Shown piece after piece: positions 11,001 to 20,994 of a DNA stretch of 64,000 nucleotides. Within the stretch, counting starts at the first letter, position 1. Every line of letters begins with the position of its first letter. Under the pieces are notes generated by a model that saw nothing but the letters and a program-made list of their open reading frames with translations, made no database searches and was not told where the DNA came from. Source of the stretch: Ruminiclostridium sufflavum DSM 19573 (GTDB lineage Bacteria > Bacillota > Clostridia > Acetivibrionales > DSM-1351); the NCBI RefSeq assembly GCF_003208175.1, contig NZ_QKMR01000002.1:1-64000 (forward strand), written 5' to 3'. A program made the translations under genes and the position numbers.

Positions 11001-12053
11001 ATTAAAAAAACAAGTTCAGGGCTGACTCAAGTTTTGACCTTTGACAGAACTGATACGGCAGATGGCAGTTATTATAAGAAATTCACAGGCTTAGGCTTTG
11101 GACAATTTATAATAACACTATCTGTGACTGACAGCTATGGAAAGGTATCTAAGCCCTGCAGCAAAACAATAAACGTAATAGATAATATTAATCCAGCTGT
11201 TACAGTCAGTCAGGCTAAGGGAGCCTTCGGAGGGGAAGAAGGAGCAGTGGTTTTAGTCACAGGCTTTGATTCAGCTTTGAACAAGGCATATAACAGAGGA
11301 CTGAAAGCAATTACTTATATATGGTCAAAAAATGCGTTGGAGCCTCAAAGCAGTGACTTTGTGCAGGCAATAAGCATTCAAAGGGAAGGAGTATATGAAG
11401 AGAGCTTTACAGCCTCCCAAGCTAAAGAAGGGATATGGTATTTGTATGTAGTGGCTGAAGATTATGCGGGAAATAGAAATAATGAAAATTACGACAGATT
11501 CGGCCCTTATACTGTTGAAAAAATCAAAGCCGGAGGCTTTTTTATCACAATGATGCTGGATGCAGGCTGGAGGGCTTATTATTTTGACTTGAATAACGGC
11601 ATAGACGATAATCACGACGGAATCAACGATAGATATATAAGACGTTCAAATACAGATATCGGTACGATAAAAATGCCTATAAACTATTATAGCTTGGTAG
11701 GATATGAAAGAACATATATTAAGGCGGGCTATAAGATTAAAGGCAAAATAGAAATTTCTGGTAATCCTGATTATGCCGGCTTTAATATAAACTATATAAA
11801 AAAAGGGAAAAAGTACACAGACACTGTTTTATTATCAAAGGCTGAAGGAGATACGTACACCTTTGAATGGATTATTCCATTGGAAACCGACAGCAAAACC
11901 TTTGTCAGTTTTGACCTGATAACCAAAAAATATGATAAAACTTACGGAAATGAGAAATGGCTGGATACATGGGATATAAGAAATGAATCACGATTAATTT
12001 TTTATGTTAAAGGCAAGGCAGCAGATGACCTGATTTATGTTCAAAGCCAGTAG
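8043..12053 (+). CDS. Large exported beta-sandwich protein
   Basis: The start is one of two adjacent GTG codons (8040, 8043); 8043 gives the classic GTGA overlap with the upstream stop. The product has about 1336 residues, with a basic N-terminus and one hydrophobic export segment (INILLLLLLFIPHTSVYAY). A jelly-roll-like module begins at about residue 600 (ENLLINGNAEAADISGGLEGW), resembling carbohydrate-binding or DNRLRE-type domains. The last 350 residues contain PKD/Ig-like strands (FGQFIITLSVTDSYGKVS). No catalytic motif or wall anchor is seen. The coupling to the PKD protein suggests that the two form one surface assembly, which is inference. Confidence 0.7.
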   Translation: MIKIRYKLKISKNIYKNQRYKIKIAGPILINILLLLLLFIPHTSVYAYIDAEGENLPPLASLEISKRRVIDINIANDGTTGYSTAALNSKLNERLKTRFAAEGIDYKVNVIDAYDKNINSVKSNLETVNFDTGKLYYPRNKIGPFGADYSRISGGIKGTVAYTVEPGKLTVSSYILDNEAWNDNINCANDRYLCVKFYSDYEKQNLISEKKITWSKIGRAKNNPDDSDNSAGNNLELLFSDDAKCFDILVSGYFTISSNYGGYFSYSLMQDGKNQLQWLQNLSVYSENIKRKAFICENASVLTWRQNAEKYYVDFSNRKYSENKYGEGKAASLLYLFDKNISLIKIGNNSTKEDARILLRDNDNKGLFINNEELYSAVNELAEYIISSGRQANAEKLEDGSYIVVSENEMPLAFEAGGIDNKGSQIAEQSALRTKEYIEVDNGGSYIIKENNSKIDYVNVYFYDFNLEASVPIKVATNNRFEIPLNICFIKLTCVGADTARASKMTIVENCLENGDILDYNPKVSDNENDSADIIFKFSHDNRNIAGNAITNQTEKMIFSGIELSAPAESFSKPGTYVISMLAKDMPKQTADTENLLINGNAEAADISGGLEGWAVWAENPGTTSLARRTIQPYILSGKGSFEISSQIQSQNETTGDFQSDSACFYIDIAASPNTSYKLSGLLYTLKCSGNFVIYEIDNNYNIIKSHSSDKITDSENIYKAENGVELVSADKITSYIDNTEYDGLKPSSVFFTTGYGTTKLRVHIVKYHTVLGIEPEFQNITDNGTGNTSSDEAVYSSPIANKAYLFADNITLVRMLPDTLFDKYRKTSIPAAKIIYAHRLPRAEFTYKIENAAGVFKIKKLADEQLSYDPDHTDKFNKGIINNMWRWAEISADGDTEWHNGKVPEERTFLAGTRVLIWYMVQDSDGINGEGGWSKPKVVSTDGCLSIPEAVFLAAPNPLPMQKELKISDQSYSPNYEAEIKSNWIIKKTSSGLTQVLTFDRTDTADGSYYKKFTGLGFGQFIITLSVTDSYGKVSKPCSKTINVIDNINPAVTVSQAKGAFGGEEGAVVLVTGFDSALNKAYNRGLKAITYIWSKNALEPQSSDFVQAISIQREGVYEESFTASQAKEGIWYLYVVAEDYAGNRNNENYDRFGPYTVEKIKAGGFFITMMLDAGWRAYYFDLNNGIDDNHDGINDRYIRRSNTDIGTIKMPINYYSLVGYERTYIKAGYKIKGKIEISGNPDYAGFNINYIKKGKKYTDTVLLSKAEGDTYTFEWIIPLETDSKTFVSFDLITKKYDKTYGNEKWLDTWDIRNESRLIFYVKGKAADDLIYVQSQ

Positions 12054-12058
12054 GCTTG

Positions 12059-12107
12059 CCAAAGTCAATTGCAGTCAAGAGCCTTCAGACGGCAGTAATT
12101 GACTCAA
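12059..12107. repeat. Dispersed intergenic repeat, copy I
   Basis: CCAAAGTCAATTGCAGTC and GGCAGTAATTGACTCAAA are imperfect inverted copies of the family's end motif, separated by AAGAGCCTTCAGAC. The copy lies in the gap between convergent genes. Confidence 0.6.
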
Positions 12108-12133
12108 ATCCAATTGAATGGTATTATGCCTTC

Positions 12134-12194
12134 AAAAAATAAAACCGCAGCCGTTGATTTTCCGGTCACAAGCAAGAGGAAAAAACGGCTGCGG
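12134..12194 (-). terminator. Rho-independent terminator of the apgM transcript
   Basis: A perfect 11-bp stem (CCGCAGCCGTT at 12145-12155, AACGGCTGCGG at 12184-12194) is followed on the minus strand by TTTTATTTTTT. This fits transcription ending after apgM. Confidence 0.85.
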
Positions 12195-12235
12195 CAAAGC
12201 TTACAGACAAATATAAAAGCTCCTCAACTCCATTA

Positions 12236-13453
12236 TTAATCCAGAGCTCCCTTTATAAACAGATCCATTAATTTATAACCGTTATCTACAAATATATTTG
12301 TTTTTTTAGCTTCAAATTCATCATAGGAAGAAGCAGGAGAAGCAATTTCCTTTGCACTGTCATATATTATGAACGGAACAGGTTCTGACGTGTGTGTTCT
12401 CAGGCTTAACGGAGTGGGGTGATCCGGAAGCACCAGTATCTTATAATCATCATATTTTTTCATTGCCTCCCAAATAGGACCAACCACTTGAGAATCTATC
12501 AGCTCTATAGATTTAACCTTATTATCTATCTCATATCTGTGTCCGCTCTCATCCGGTGCCTCAACATGCACGTAAACAAAGTCCTTGCCTTTGTTTATAG
12601 CGTCAATGGCGGCATTTGCCTTACCGATAAAATTGGTGTCCACATTGCCTGTGGCCCCTTCAACATTGATAGATTCAAGTCCCGCACATATGCCGATGCC
12701 CTTTAAAAGGTCCACGGCAGATATCATTGCACCTGTTTTGCCGTATTTCTCCGGGAAGGAGGATAAAGCAGGCTTTTTGCCTTCACCCCACAGCCAGATG
12801 GAATTTGCCGGCCTGAGTCCCCGTTCTTTTCTGGACAGATTTACAGGATGATTTTTTAAGATATCATAGCTCTTTTTCATCATACTTAGCAATAGACCGG
12901 ATTCTTCTTTTGGCAAGTAACCGGTTATTTTTTTCTCAAGGATATCATGAGGAGGAGTACAGCCAAGACCTGTCTTGCCGTTATTCCAAACCATACAATG
13001 TCTATAGCTTATTCCGGCATGAAAAGTGATATCCTCCTTCTTTAGTACTTTATTTACCGCAGCTATCAGTATTCTTGCCTCATCAGTGGAAATCTCATCA
13101 GAGCTGTAATCTATCATTGTTTTATCTGAGTATTCCTCTTCCTCTTCAGACAGGTAAACCAGATTACATCTGAGAGCCACATCAGCAGCCGATAATTTGA
13201 TGCCCATACTTACAGCTTCCAGCGGAGAACGTCCGGTATAATAAACCTCTGGATTGTAACCCATAACGGAAAGATTTGCGGCATCACTTCCGGGTGCTAT
13301 TCCTTCAGGAATAGTCTTTACCATACCAACAGTACCTTTTTTTGCCAGCATATCTATATTTGGCTTTTTGGCGTATTGAAGGGGAGTCTTATTGTCAAGC
13401 TCCGGTACAGGATAATCTGCCATACCGTCTCCTAAAATCACAATATATTTCAT
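12236..13453 (-). CDS. apgM: Cofactor-independent phosphoglycerate mutase, archaeal type
   Basis: ApgM interconverts 3- and 2-phosphoglycerate in glycolysis without 2,3-bisphosphoglycerate. It belongs to the alkaline-phosphatase superfamily and uses two metal ions and a phosphoserine. Visible motifs are the metal-binding start (VILGDGMADYP), the catalytic Ser in GIAPGSDAANLSVMGY, and late metal ligands in HVEAPDESGH and VLPDHPTP. The 405 residues match the usual length of about 400. Of two adjacent starts (TTG 13456, ATG 13453), the ATG has the better spacing to AAAGGA. The gene lies 42 bases after glnS on the same strand, so it may also be read from the T-box promoter. Confidence 0.93.
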   Translation of the reverse strand: MKYIVILGDGMADYPVPELDNKTPLQYAKKPNIDMLAKKGTVGMVKTIPEGIAPGSDAANLSVMGYNPEVYYTGRSPLEAVSMGIKLSAADVALRCNLVYLSEEEEEYSDKTMIDYSSDEISTDEARILIAAVNKVLKKEDITFHAGISYRHCMVWNNGKTGLGCTPPHDILEKKITGYLPKEESGLLLSMMKKSYDILKNHPVNLSRKERGLRPANSIWLWGEGKKPALSSFPEKYGKTGAMISAVDLLKGIGICAGLESINVEGATGNVDTNFIGKANAAIDAINKGKDFVYVHVEAPDESGHRYEIDNKVKSIELIDSQVVGPIWEAMKKYDDYKILVLPDHPTPLSLRTHTSEPVPFIIYDSAKEIASPASSYDEFEAKKTNIFVDNGYKLMDLFIKGALD

Positions 13454-13497
13454 CAAATCAAGTCCTTTACATTTAAATTTAAAATAAATATCCGGTA

Positions 13498-15219
13498 TCA
13501 GAGATTAGCTTTTACAGCAACCTTTGCCCAAGTATCCTTCAGGCTTACTGTACGGTTAAATATAAGCTTATCTTTACTTGATTCCGTATCTGCACAATAA
13601 TAACCCATTCTTAAAAACTGGAATCGGTTTCCCGGTTTTGCGCTGACCAGGTCTGGTTCCACCATGCAGTTTTCAAGGATTTGCAAGGAATCAGGGTTAA
13701 TATTGGATCTGAAGTCTTTTCCTTCTTCAACATCCTCGGGATCAGTTTTTGTAAATAAGTGGTCGTATACGCGAATTTCCGCTTTTACGGCATGTGCTGC
13801 AGAAACCCAATGCAAGGTTCCTTTAACCTTTCTTCCGTCAGGAGAGTTTCCGCCCTTTGAGTCCGGATCATAGGTACACCTTAGCTCAATTATTCTGCCG
13901 GTTGCCTCATCCTTTATTACTCTTTCACATTTTATAAAATAGGTGTTCTTCAAGCGAACTTCGGTACCGGGGGATAAACGGAAAAATTTCTTTGGGGGAT
14001 CTTCCATAAAATCCTCCTGTTCAATATATATTTCCTTTGAAAAAGGAATTTTTCTGGTTCCCATATCCGGATTCTCGGGATTGTTTTCAATATCAAACCA
14101 TTCGACCTGACCCTCGGGATAATTGTCAATAACAACCTTAAGCGGGTTTAATACAGCCATGACCCTTGATGCATTTGCATTTAAATCTTCCCTTATACAA
14201 TGTTCAAGCAGGGCATAATCAACCATGCTGGTGTTTTTTGCCACACCTATTTTTTCACAGAAGGTTCTTATAGATGACGGAGTGTATCCGCGTCTCCTTA
14301 GACCAGAAATAGTTGGCATTCTAGGGTCATCCCAGCCGCTGACATAATTCTCCTTAACCAGCTGTAAAAGCTTGCGCTTACTCATCTGAGTGTATGCAAG
14401 GTTTAAACGGGCGAATTCGATTTGTCTCGGCTTGGCAGGCAAGTCGATATTTTCTTTTACCCAGTCGTATAAAGGCCTGTGATCCTCAAATTCCAATGAA
14501 CATAATGAATGGGTGATGCCCTCAACAACATCCTCTATTGGATGGGCGTAGTCATACATAGGATAAATACACCATTTATCGGCTGTCCTATGGTGATTTG
14601 CTCTGGCAATTCTATATATAACAGGGTCTCTCATATTTATATTAGGAGAAGACATATCTATTTTAGCCCGTAATACTTTTGAACCGTCTGCAAATTCACC
14701 GCTTTTCATTTTTTCAAAAATGTTAAGGTTTTCTTCAACGGTTCTGTTTCTGTAAGGACTGTTTTTTCCCGAGGAAGTCAAGGTCCCTCTGTATTCCCTC
14801 ATTTCCTCCGCAGTTAAATCACATACAAAGGCCAGACCTTTTTTTATAAGCTTGACAGCACATTCGTACATGGTTTCAAAGTAATCGGATGCATAAAATA
14901 TGTTGTCCCAATTAAATCCAAGCCACTTAACATCCTCCTGTATTGACTCAACATATTCAACATCTTCCTTGCTTGGATTTGTATCATCAAAACGAAGATT
15001 ACACTTTCCTCCATATTTTAGTGCAGTCCCAAAATCAATGCAAATGGCTTTCGCATGACCGATATGGAGATATCCATTGGGCTCCGGCGGAAATCTTGTA
15101 TATATGACATTATTTGGAACCTTGCCTGCTGCTAAGTCCTCATCAATGAAATCATATATAAAATTTGACGGTGTAAATTCTTCATTGTCCTTTATAGCAT
15201 TTTTTATTTCGTCTGCCAT
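13498..15219 (-). CDS. glnS: Glutaminyl-tRNA synthetase
   Basis: This class I aminoacyl-tRNA synthetase charges tRNA-Gln. The signature [15 protein letters not shown] carries the HIGH motif, and MSKRKL is the KMSKS equivalent. The anticodon-binding beta-barrel region follows ([27 protein letters not shown] near the end). Length (573 residues) is normal. The frame opens with ATG at 15225 overlapping the gltX stop, but AGGAG is only three bases from it; the second ATG at 15219 has ideal spacing and is chosen. It is cotranscribed with gltX. A GlnRS in a clostridium alongside GluRS is common but not universal, since many Firmicutes use GatCAB instead. Confidence 0.95.
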   Translation of the reverse strand: MADEIKNAIKDNEEFTPSNFIYDFIDEDLAAGKVPNNVIYTRFPPEPNGYLHIGHAKAICIDFGTALKYGGKCNLRFDDTNPSKEDVEYVESIQEDVKWLGFNWDNIFYASDYFETMYECAVKLIKKGLAFVCDLTAEEMREYRGTLTSSGKNSPYRNRTVEENLNIFEKMKSGEFADGSKVLRAKIDMSSPNINMRDPVIYRIARANHHRTADKWCIYPMYDYAHPIEDVVEGITHSLCSLEFEDHRPLYDWVKENIDLPAKPRQIEFARLNLAYTQMSKRKLLQLVKENYVSGWDDPRMPTISGLRRRGYTPSSIRTFCEKIGVAKNTSMVDYALLEHCIREDLNANASRVMAVLNPLKVVIDNYPEGQVEWFDIENNPENPDMGTRKIPFSKEIYIEQEDFMEDPPKKFFRLSPGTEVRLKNTYFIKCERVIKDEATGRIIELRCTYDPDSKGGNSPDGRKVKGTLHWVSAAHAVKAEIRVYDHLFTKTDPEDVEEGKDFRSNINPDSLQILENCMVEPDLVSAKPGNRFQFLRMGYYCADTESSKDKLIFNRTVSLKDTWAKVAVKANL

Positions 15220-15221
15220 AT

Positions 15222-16691
15222 TCATACACTCCTATTCGTAGCGGTTTTGAGCTTTTCTGTACCTATTTTAATTCGCCTGAGGGTTTCGTCTTTTCCTAAA
15301 ATATCAGCTATTTCTATGGCACCGCCGGGTGTTACGGCTTTTCCGGATATCGCTGTTCTTACAGGCCAGAGTAGCAGACTGTTTTTTATGCCTAATGCTT
15401 CAATATGGGCAAATAACGCGGCGTGAATTGTTTCTTCATTCCATTGGTTAATTGCTTCTAAAACAGGATATGCAGATATCAGGCTTTCCAGTGAATTCTC
15501 CAAGGTAGTTTTACTCTTTTTATGAACATACATGTTAACATCATAATCAGGAAGCTCATTAATAAAATCAATGCTTTCAGGAATTGCTGTTAAAATCTCT
15601 GTTCTTATCTGCAGTAATTTGCTTATTTTTAGGGTATCAACATTTTTATCTGCAAATGTTTTTTCATAATAAGGCTCAGCCAGCTTGTCAAACTCCTCAA
15701 CGGGCATATTTCTGATGTATTCGCCATTCATCCAGGTTAGCTTGTTTATATCAAAAATAGCAGGTGCCTTGCTTATGCCGGATATATCAAAAGCTTCCTC
15801 CAGCTCTCTGAGAGAGAATATTTCCTGATTTGTACAGGGACTCCAGCCGAGCAGAACAACATAGTTTACTATTGCTTCTACAAGATACCCCATTGAAACC
15901 AAGTCCTCAAATGACGGATCACCGGCTCTTTTGCTGAGCTTTTGACCTGAGGCCTTAAGAATTAAGGGGACATGCACATATGTTGGTATATCCCATCCAA
16001 AGGCTTGATATAATAGGTTATATTTAGGAGTGGAAGAGAGATATTCATTACCTCTTACCACATGAGTTATAGCCATTTGATGGTCGTCAATAACATTTGC
16101 AAAATTATAGGTAGGCAATCCGTCGGTTTTAATCAGAATCTGATCATCAAGCTCACTGTTTTCAACTGTTATAGTTCCGTAAACGGCATCCTCGAAGCTT
16201 GTGGAGCCTGTATCAGGCATTTTTTGCCTGATAACATAAGGTTCATTATCAGCCAGCTTCCGGGCAATTTCTTCTTTTGAAAGCTTTAAGCAATGGCGGT
16301 CATATCGGTGCCCATGACCTGCCGCATCCTGTTCATCCTTTAAGCAGGCTAATCTTTCTTTTGTACAGAAGCAGTAGTATGCACTGTCCTGATCAACCAG
16401 CTTTTTAGCATATTCCAGATACATGCCTCTTCTTTCGCTCTGAATATAAGGGCCGTAACCTCCGCCCACATCAGGACCTTCATCGTGAACAATTCCTGCA
16501 AGCCTCAAGGTTTTATAAATAACATCAACAGCACCTTCAACGTAGCGTTCCTGGTCAGTATCTTCTATTCTTAAAATAAATTTACCGTTATCCTTCTTTG
16601 CAATTAAGTATTCATACAATGCAGTCCTTAAATTTCCGATATGCATGTATCCTGTAGGACTGGGTGCATATCTGGTTCTGGTATTTGACAT
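15222..16691 (-). CDS. gltX: Glutamyl-tRNA synthetase
   Basis: This class I synthetase charges tRNA-Glu. Motifs are [20 protein letters not shown] (HIGH variant HIGN) and KLSKRAGD (KMSKS loop). The zinc-type insertion YYCFCTKE ... HRYDRHC is present. At 489 residues it has standard length, with the helical anticodon-binding domain at the C-terminus. It is the first gene after a T-box leader, so transcription should rise when tRNA-Glu is uncharged. The stop codon abuts the glnS start region. Confidence 0.95.
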   Translation of the reverse strand: MSNTRTRYAPSPTGYMHIGNLRTALYEYLIAKKDNGKFILRIEDTDQERYVEGAVDVIYKTLRLAGIVHDEGPDVGGGYGPYIQSERRGMYLEYAKKLVDQDSAYYCFCTKERLACLKDEQDAAGHGHRYDRHCLKLSKEEIARKLADNEPYVIRQKMPDTGSTSFEDAVYGTITVENSELDDQILIKTDGLPTYNFANVIDDHQMAITHVVRGNEYLSSTPKYNLLYQAFGWDIPTYVHVPLILKASGQKLSKRAGDPSFEDLVSMGYLVEAIVNYVVLLGWSPCTNQEIFSLRELEEAFDISGISKAPAIFDINKLTWMNGEYIRNMPVEEFDKLAEPYYEKTFADKNVDTLKISKLLQIRTEILTAIPESIDFINELPDYDVNMYVHKKSKTTLENSLESLISAYPVLEAINQWNEETIHAALFAHIEALGIKNSLLLWPVRTAISGKAVTPGGAIEIADILGKDETLRRIKIGTEKLKTATNRSV

Positions 16692-16726
16692 TATTCAATC
16701 TCCTTCCATACTTTAAAAGTAATAAA

Positions 16727-17070
16727 AATAAAAAACCTTCCGTCCATATGCAGGACGAAAGGTTAATCTTCCGCGGTACCACCGTGCTTGGCAAAGCCCT
16801 CTTAGTCTCTCTGTAACGGGAGCACCCGTCAGGCTTACTTCGGATTATACATAACAGTGAATAAACCCTGCTCCAGATTCAATCCGTTTCTTCAGCCTAA
16901 AGCTCAGATACCTGTTTCCATCAGTGCCCATGCCGGCTTCTCACCACCGCCGGCTCTCTGACAGACAAAACGGTAATGTCCGTTTATGTCCGAGTCTTTT
17001 GACTTTAGTCATTATCTGACTTCAGTCATCTTTGACTTATGAACTTAAGGATGTACTTATTATCGTCATT
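16727..17070 (-). promoter_or_regulatory. T-box leader, specifier GAA (Glu), controlling gltX-glnS
   Basis: On the minus strand the leader shows the AGTA S-turn (about 17060), AGAGAG and GGTGGTGAGAA of stem I, and a specifier region UGAUG-GAA-ACAGG with GAA at 16918-16916. It also has the T-box core GGTGGTACCGCGG (16783-16771) and a terminator (stem AACCTTTCGTCC / GGACGGAAGGTT, 16764-16734, then a T-rich run). Uncharged tRNA-Glu should favour the antiterminator. The specifier was assigned by alignment to known T-box layout, not by folding. Confidence 0.9.
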
Positions 17071-17118
17071 GCCGATAAAGATAGTTTGTAATATTATGAT
17101 ATGCAGTATATTTTTTAT

Positions 17119-17148
17119 ATTATATTATTTTATTTGATTTCCTGTCAA
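17119..17148 (-). promoter_or_regulatory. Sigma-A promoter of the T-box/gltX transcript
   Basis: TTGACA (17148-17143) and TATAAT (17124-17119) are separated by 18 bases on the minus strand, about 50 bases before the T-box structure. Confidence 0.75.
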
Positions 17149-17174
17149 GGCTGTAATAGGTTAAAATTTGCTTT

Positions 17175-18776
17175 TCAATTTAATAATTCAAAAATTCCGT
17201 CAAAGCCCTTATGCTCAAAATCCACCATATCCTTAAAATTCTTTAATTCATCCTTGACAATCTCATTCAGAAGGCTTTGTCCCAATACATCAACAGGAGC
17301 TAAATCATCAGTAAAAATCAGTTTGGCTTCCGTAACCTCCTTTATATTTGCCTGAACATACTTCGATACCTCGGATAATGGGTTGTCTGAGGCAAGCTTT
17401 TTAATATTCTGTTCGAAGCTGCTTTGCATATTGTTGTCATTTGAAGCAAAAAGCAGAACATTGGTACTGTTATTCAGATTGCAGGTATATACCTTCTCCA
17501 TTACACTTTTTACCGTCTGAGAGAGGTATTGGTTTATAGGATTGTCACCCGTGGATTTCATGTTAATATTCAATATTATAACCCCTTCAGGCTTAAGGTG
17601 CTGAGATACTTCTGTGAAAAATTCTTTTGTGGCCATATGAAAGGGGACGGTAATATCATGATAAGCATCTATCATAATTACATCATATAATCCGCATTTT
17701 TTATCAGACAGAAAAGTTCTTCCGTCGGTTTCGTAGATATTTGCTTCATCCTCCCTCAAGCTGAAATATTTTTTGGATAAATCAACTATTTTAGAATCAA
17801 TTTCAACAGCATCGGTATTTATATTGGGGTAATACATTTTTGACTGCTTTGCATATGTGCCTGTGCCGTTTCCTAAAATCAACAGATCAAGCTTATTCTC
17901 CGAATCAAAGTTTCTTATAAATTGAGGTGCCATCAGTGCATAATCATAGTAAAGCCCCGATAATTTGTTATCCTTTTTATATATTGACTGAACACCAAAA
18001 GCCACATTTGTTGAAAGATATACAGAGTCCTTGTCTTCAGTTACCTGTAAATAGTTGTATAAGGATTCGTCTTCAACCACGCATTCTGTCCAAAATGCAT
18101 ATGAGTTTGATACAGGCAGCAAAAGTATGGCAAAGACAATGATTGTAGTGCCTGAAGCCCTGATTATTTTGGATTTGACAAATACAAAGTAAGTAAGGCA
18201 AATAAAGTTTAATACCAGTGAAAAAATCAAAAAGGTTTTATGTGTACCAATATATGGAATGGTTACAAAGGTGGGTAAAAATGTACCTATTATACTGCCT
18301 ATTGTGTTCATTGCATATATTTTTCCAGCAGTTTTACCGGTATTTTCGATATCATTAACACCAAGCTTGACCAGATAGGGTGAAACCATACCTAAACCTA
18401 TCATGGGTATTGAAAATAAAATCAAGCAGGATAGGGCAGAACCTGAAATAAGCAAATTTGAAGGAAAGAACAGGGCCAATACACCCATAACACCAACAAT
18501 AATGTACTTGCCTATAAATGGTATTACTGCAATCCATATGGCAGCCGCCCAAATAATTGTGTATAATCTGTTCATACTGTTATGCTTATCGGCAGAAATA
18601 CCTCCAATAACATTTCCGATACTGAGTGAAATCATTATCAGCCCTATAATTACCGTCCATATTATCTGAGATGTACCGAAATAAGGCGCCAGAAGTCTTG
18701 AAATGCTGAGTTCAACTGCCATGACAGACATTCCGCAAAAAAATGAAGTGGCATATAAAAGAAGCCTTTTTTTCAT
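17175..18776 (-). CDS. Fused membrane / spermidine-synthase-like protein
   Basis: The N-terminal half is a bundle of about seven to eight hydrophobic helices (FFCGMSVMAVELSISRLLAPYFGTS at the start). The C-terminal half carries a Rossmann-type spermidine-synthase-like domain: LLILGNGTGTYA is the nucleotide loop, DAVEIDSKIVDLSKKYF and VIMIDAY follow. This is the 'fused MFS/spermidine synthase' architecture. The family's substrate is not established and true polyamine synthesis is not assured. The frame extends to a TTG at 18800, but the ATG at 18776 is the more natural start; neither has an ideal ribosome binding site. The gene is monocistronic, tail to the T-box promoter. Confidence 0.8.
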   Translation of the reverse strand: MKKRLLLYATSFFCGMSVMAVELSISRLLAPYFGTSQIIWTVIIGLIMISLSIGNVIGGISADKHNSMNRLYTIIWAAAIWIAVIPFIGKYIIVGVMGVLALFFPSNLLISGSALSCLILFSIPMIGLGMVSPYLVKLGVNDIENTGKTAGKIYAMNTIGSIIGTFLPTFVTIPYIGTHKTFLIFSLVLNFICLTYFVFVKSKIIRASGTTIIVFAILLLPVSNSYAFWTECVVEDESLYNYLQVTEDKDSVYLSTNVAFGVQSIYKKDNKLSGLYYDYALMAPQFIRNFDSENKLDLLILGNGTGTYAKQSKMYYPNINTDAVEIDSKIVDLSKKYFSLREDEANIYETDGRTFLSDKKCGLYDVIMIDAYHDITVPFHMATKEFFTEVSQHLKPEGVIILNINMKSTGDNPINQYLSQTVKSVMEKVYTCNLNNSTNVLLFASNDNNMQSSFEQNIKKLASDNPLSEVSKYVQANIKEVTEAKLIFTDDLAPVDVLGQSLLNEIVKDELKNFKDMVDFEHKGFDGIFELLN

Positions 18777-19011
18777 AAGTAGTTTACCGTATCCTTTCAA
18801 TTGTTTGCTGCAGTGTGGTGCAGAAAAGTATTGTTTGCCGTACCAGTATAGTTTATAACAATTTGTCAGGTTTGTGAATTATAATTTGGGCCTGCATTCT
18901 GTGAAAATAAAAAATACAGGTAGACAGCTACAATTGTTGAAAAGTTATTTTTATGGGTTTTAATTTGATTAGGCTGAAATAAATAATAAAAAATAATTAT
19001 TGAAAAATTAA

Positions 19012-19025
19012 ATTCACATGTGAAT
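19012..19025. promoter_or_regulatory. Perfect 14-bp palindrome, operator-like
   Basis: ATTCACATGTGAAT is a perfect palindrome in the AT-rich gap 18801-19275, which otherwise holds only repeat copy J. A regulator cannot be named. Confidence 0.3.
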
Positions 19026-19070
19026 ATTATTGAATAATCAAATATGGAATCTAACTTTCCAATTTAAATT

Positions 19071-19217
19071 ACCAAAGTCAATTACTATCGGATAAAGCCC
19101 CCAGCTTAAAAGCTTTTCGCTATTAAATTATCGCTTTTCCACAGCAGATATTGCTTTTTAGCTGGCTTTCAACGCAATTTGGAGTCGCAGCTTTCAGCCG
19201 ATTGACGTAATATAGTT
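19071..19217. repeat. Dispersed intergenic repeat, copy J (long form)
   Basis: The left end ACCAAAGTCAATTACTATCGG is the complement of the right end of copy D. The middle (GCTTTTTAGCTGGCTTTCAACGCAATTTGG) resembles D's CTTTTAAGCTAATTTCAAACGCAGTTTGG. The copy ends with TCAGCCGATTGACGTAAT. Confidence 0.6.
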
Positions 19218-19275
19218 TACATCTAAAATAATATTAAGTAATTTGCATCTGATTATTTTTTAAAATAAAATAATT

Positions 19276-19473
19276 TTATGCATCTAGATATTGATATATA
19301 CCTTTATATTGTGATAGTGTCGAAGCAACTACAGGATATATTTGCTGACGCTGTCCGCTTGCTGACCAATCAAGCCTTAAATCATATTTCGGTTTTGCAT
19401 CATATGCCCACCAGTTGCCGTTACTATCTTGCGCTATGTATTTAGTCCATTTAGGTATAGTATAGAATTTCAA
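19276..19473 (-). CDS. Small Trp/Tyr-rich hypothetical protein
   Basis: The 65-residue protein (FYTIPKWTKYIAQDSNGNWW near its start) is read from TTG with GGAG ten bases upstream. It has the look of a conserved small soluble protein with an aromatic SH3- or WW-like core; no family is firmly recognised. It stands alone between repeat copy J and the pta promoter. Confidence 0.55.
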   Translation of the reverse strand: MKFYTIPKWTKYIAQDSNGNWWAYDAKPKYDLRLDWSASGQRQQIYPVVASTLSQYKGIYQYLDA

Positions 19474-19677
19474 CTAAATTGCGCTCCTTTCATATTAAAC
19501 TTTTTACATTATAATACTAAATTCGATGTATTTCAACAGAAAAAATAAATTTTAATAAATATTTCTTTGGAATAAATTAGACAGGAGAAAATGCTTTAAA
19601 CTAAAGATAAACAGGCTTGGCGCTGATAGAATTTAAAAGAGCTGAAAAGAATCAATTTTATAAATTGTAATTTTGTA

Positions 19678-19706
19678 TTGTATACAATGAACAATTTGTA
19701 TATAAT
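19678..19706 (+). promoter_or_regulatory. pta promoter overlapping a palindromic operator
   Basis: TTGTAT (19678-19683) and TATAAT (19701-19706) are 17 bases apart. The -35 lies inside the perfect palindrome ATTGTATACAAT (19677-19688), a likely repressor site. The transcript leader to pta is about 150 bases, with no other feature seen. Confidence 0.65.
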
Positions 19707-19842
19707 AAAAGGTGGAATTTACTTGATTACAGGTTATATGATCAGGTGATAATAATAAAATACATAAATGTATCTAATAATAAAATTATGTCTTAAAGCA
19801 ATATATAAACTTTTATAATTTAATTTATTGATATTGCCTTAA

Positions 19843-20862
<1,020 letters not shown>

Positions 20863-20994
20863 GCTTACGGAAAACGAGGCGGAGAGGGCTGAAAATGTGC
20901 ATGGCGAGCAGAGGCGTTTTCAGATGATATTGATTTATTAGTGTCAAATAAATAAAGACAGAGAAATATAATATATAGAGGAGATGTTTTATAA

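Noticed and set aside
17000-17036. GACTTTAGTCA-like repeats resembling the dispersed repeat family
   Set aside because: They belong to stem I of the T-box leader and lack the rest of the family's end motif.
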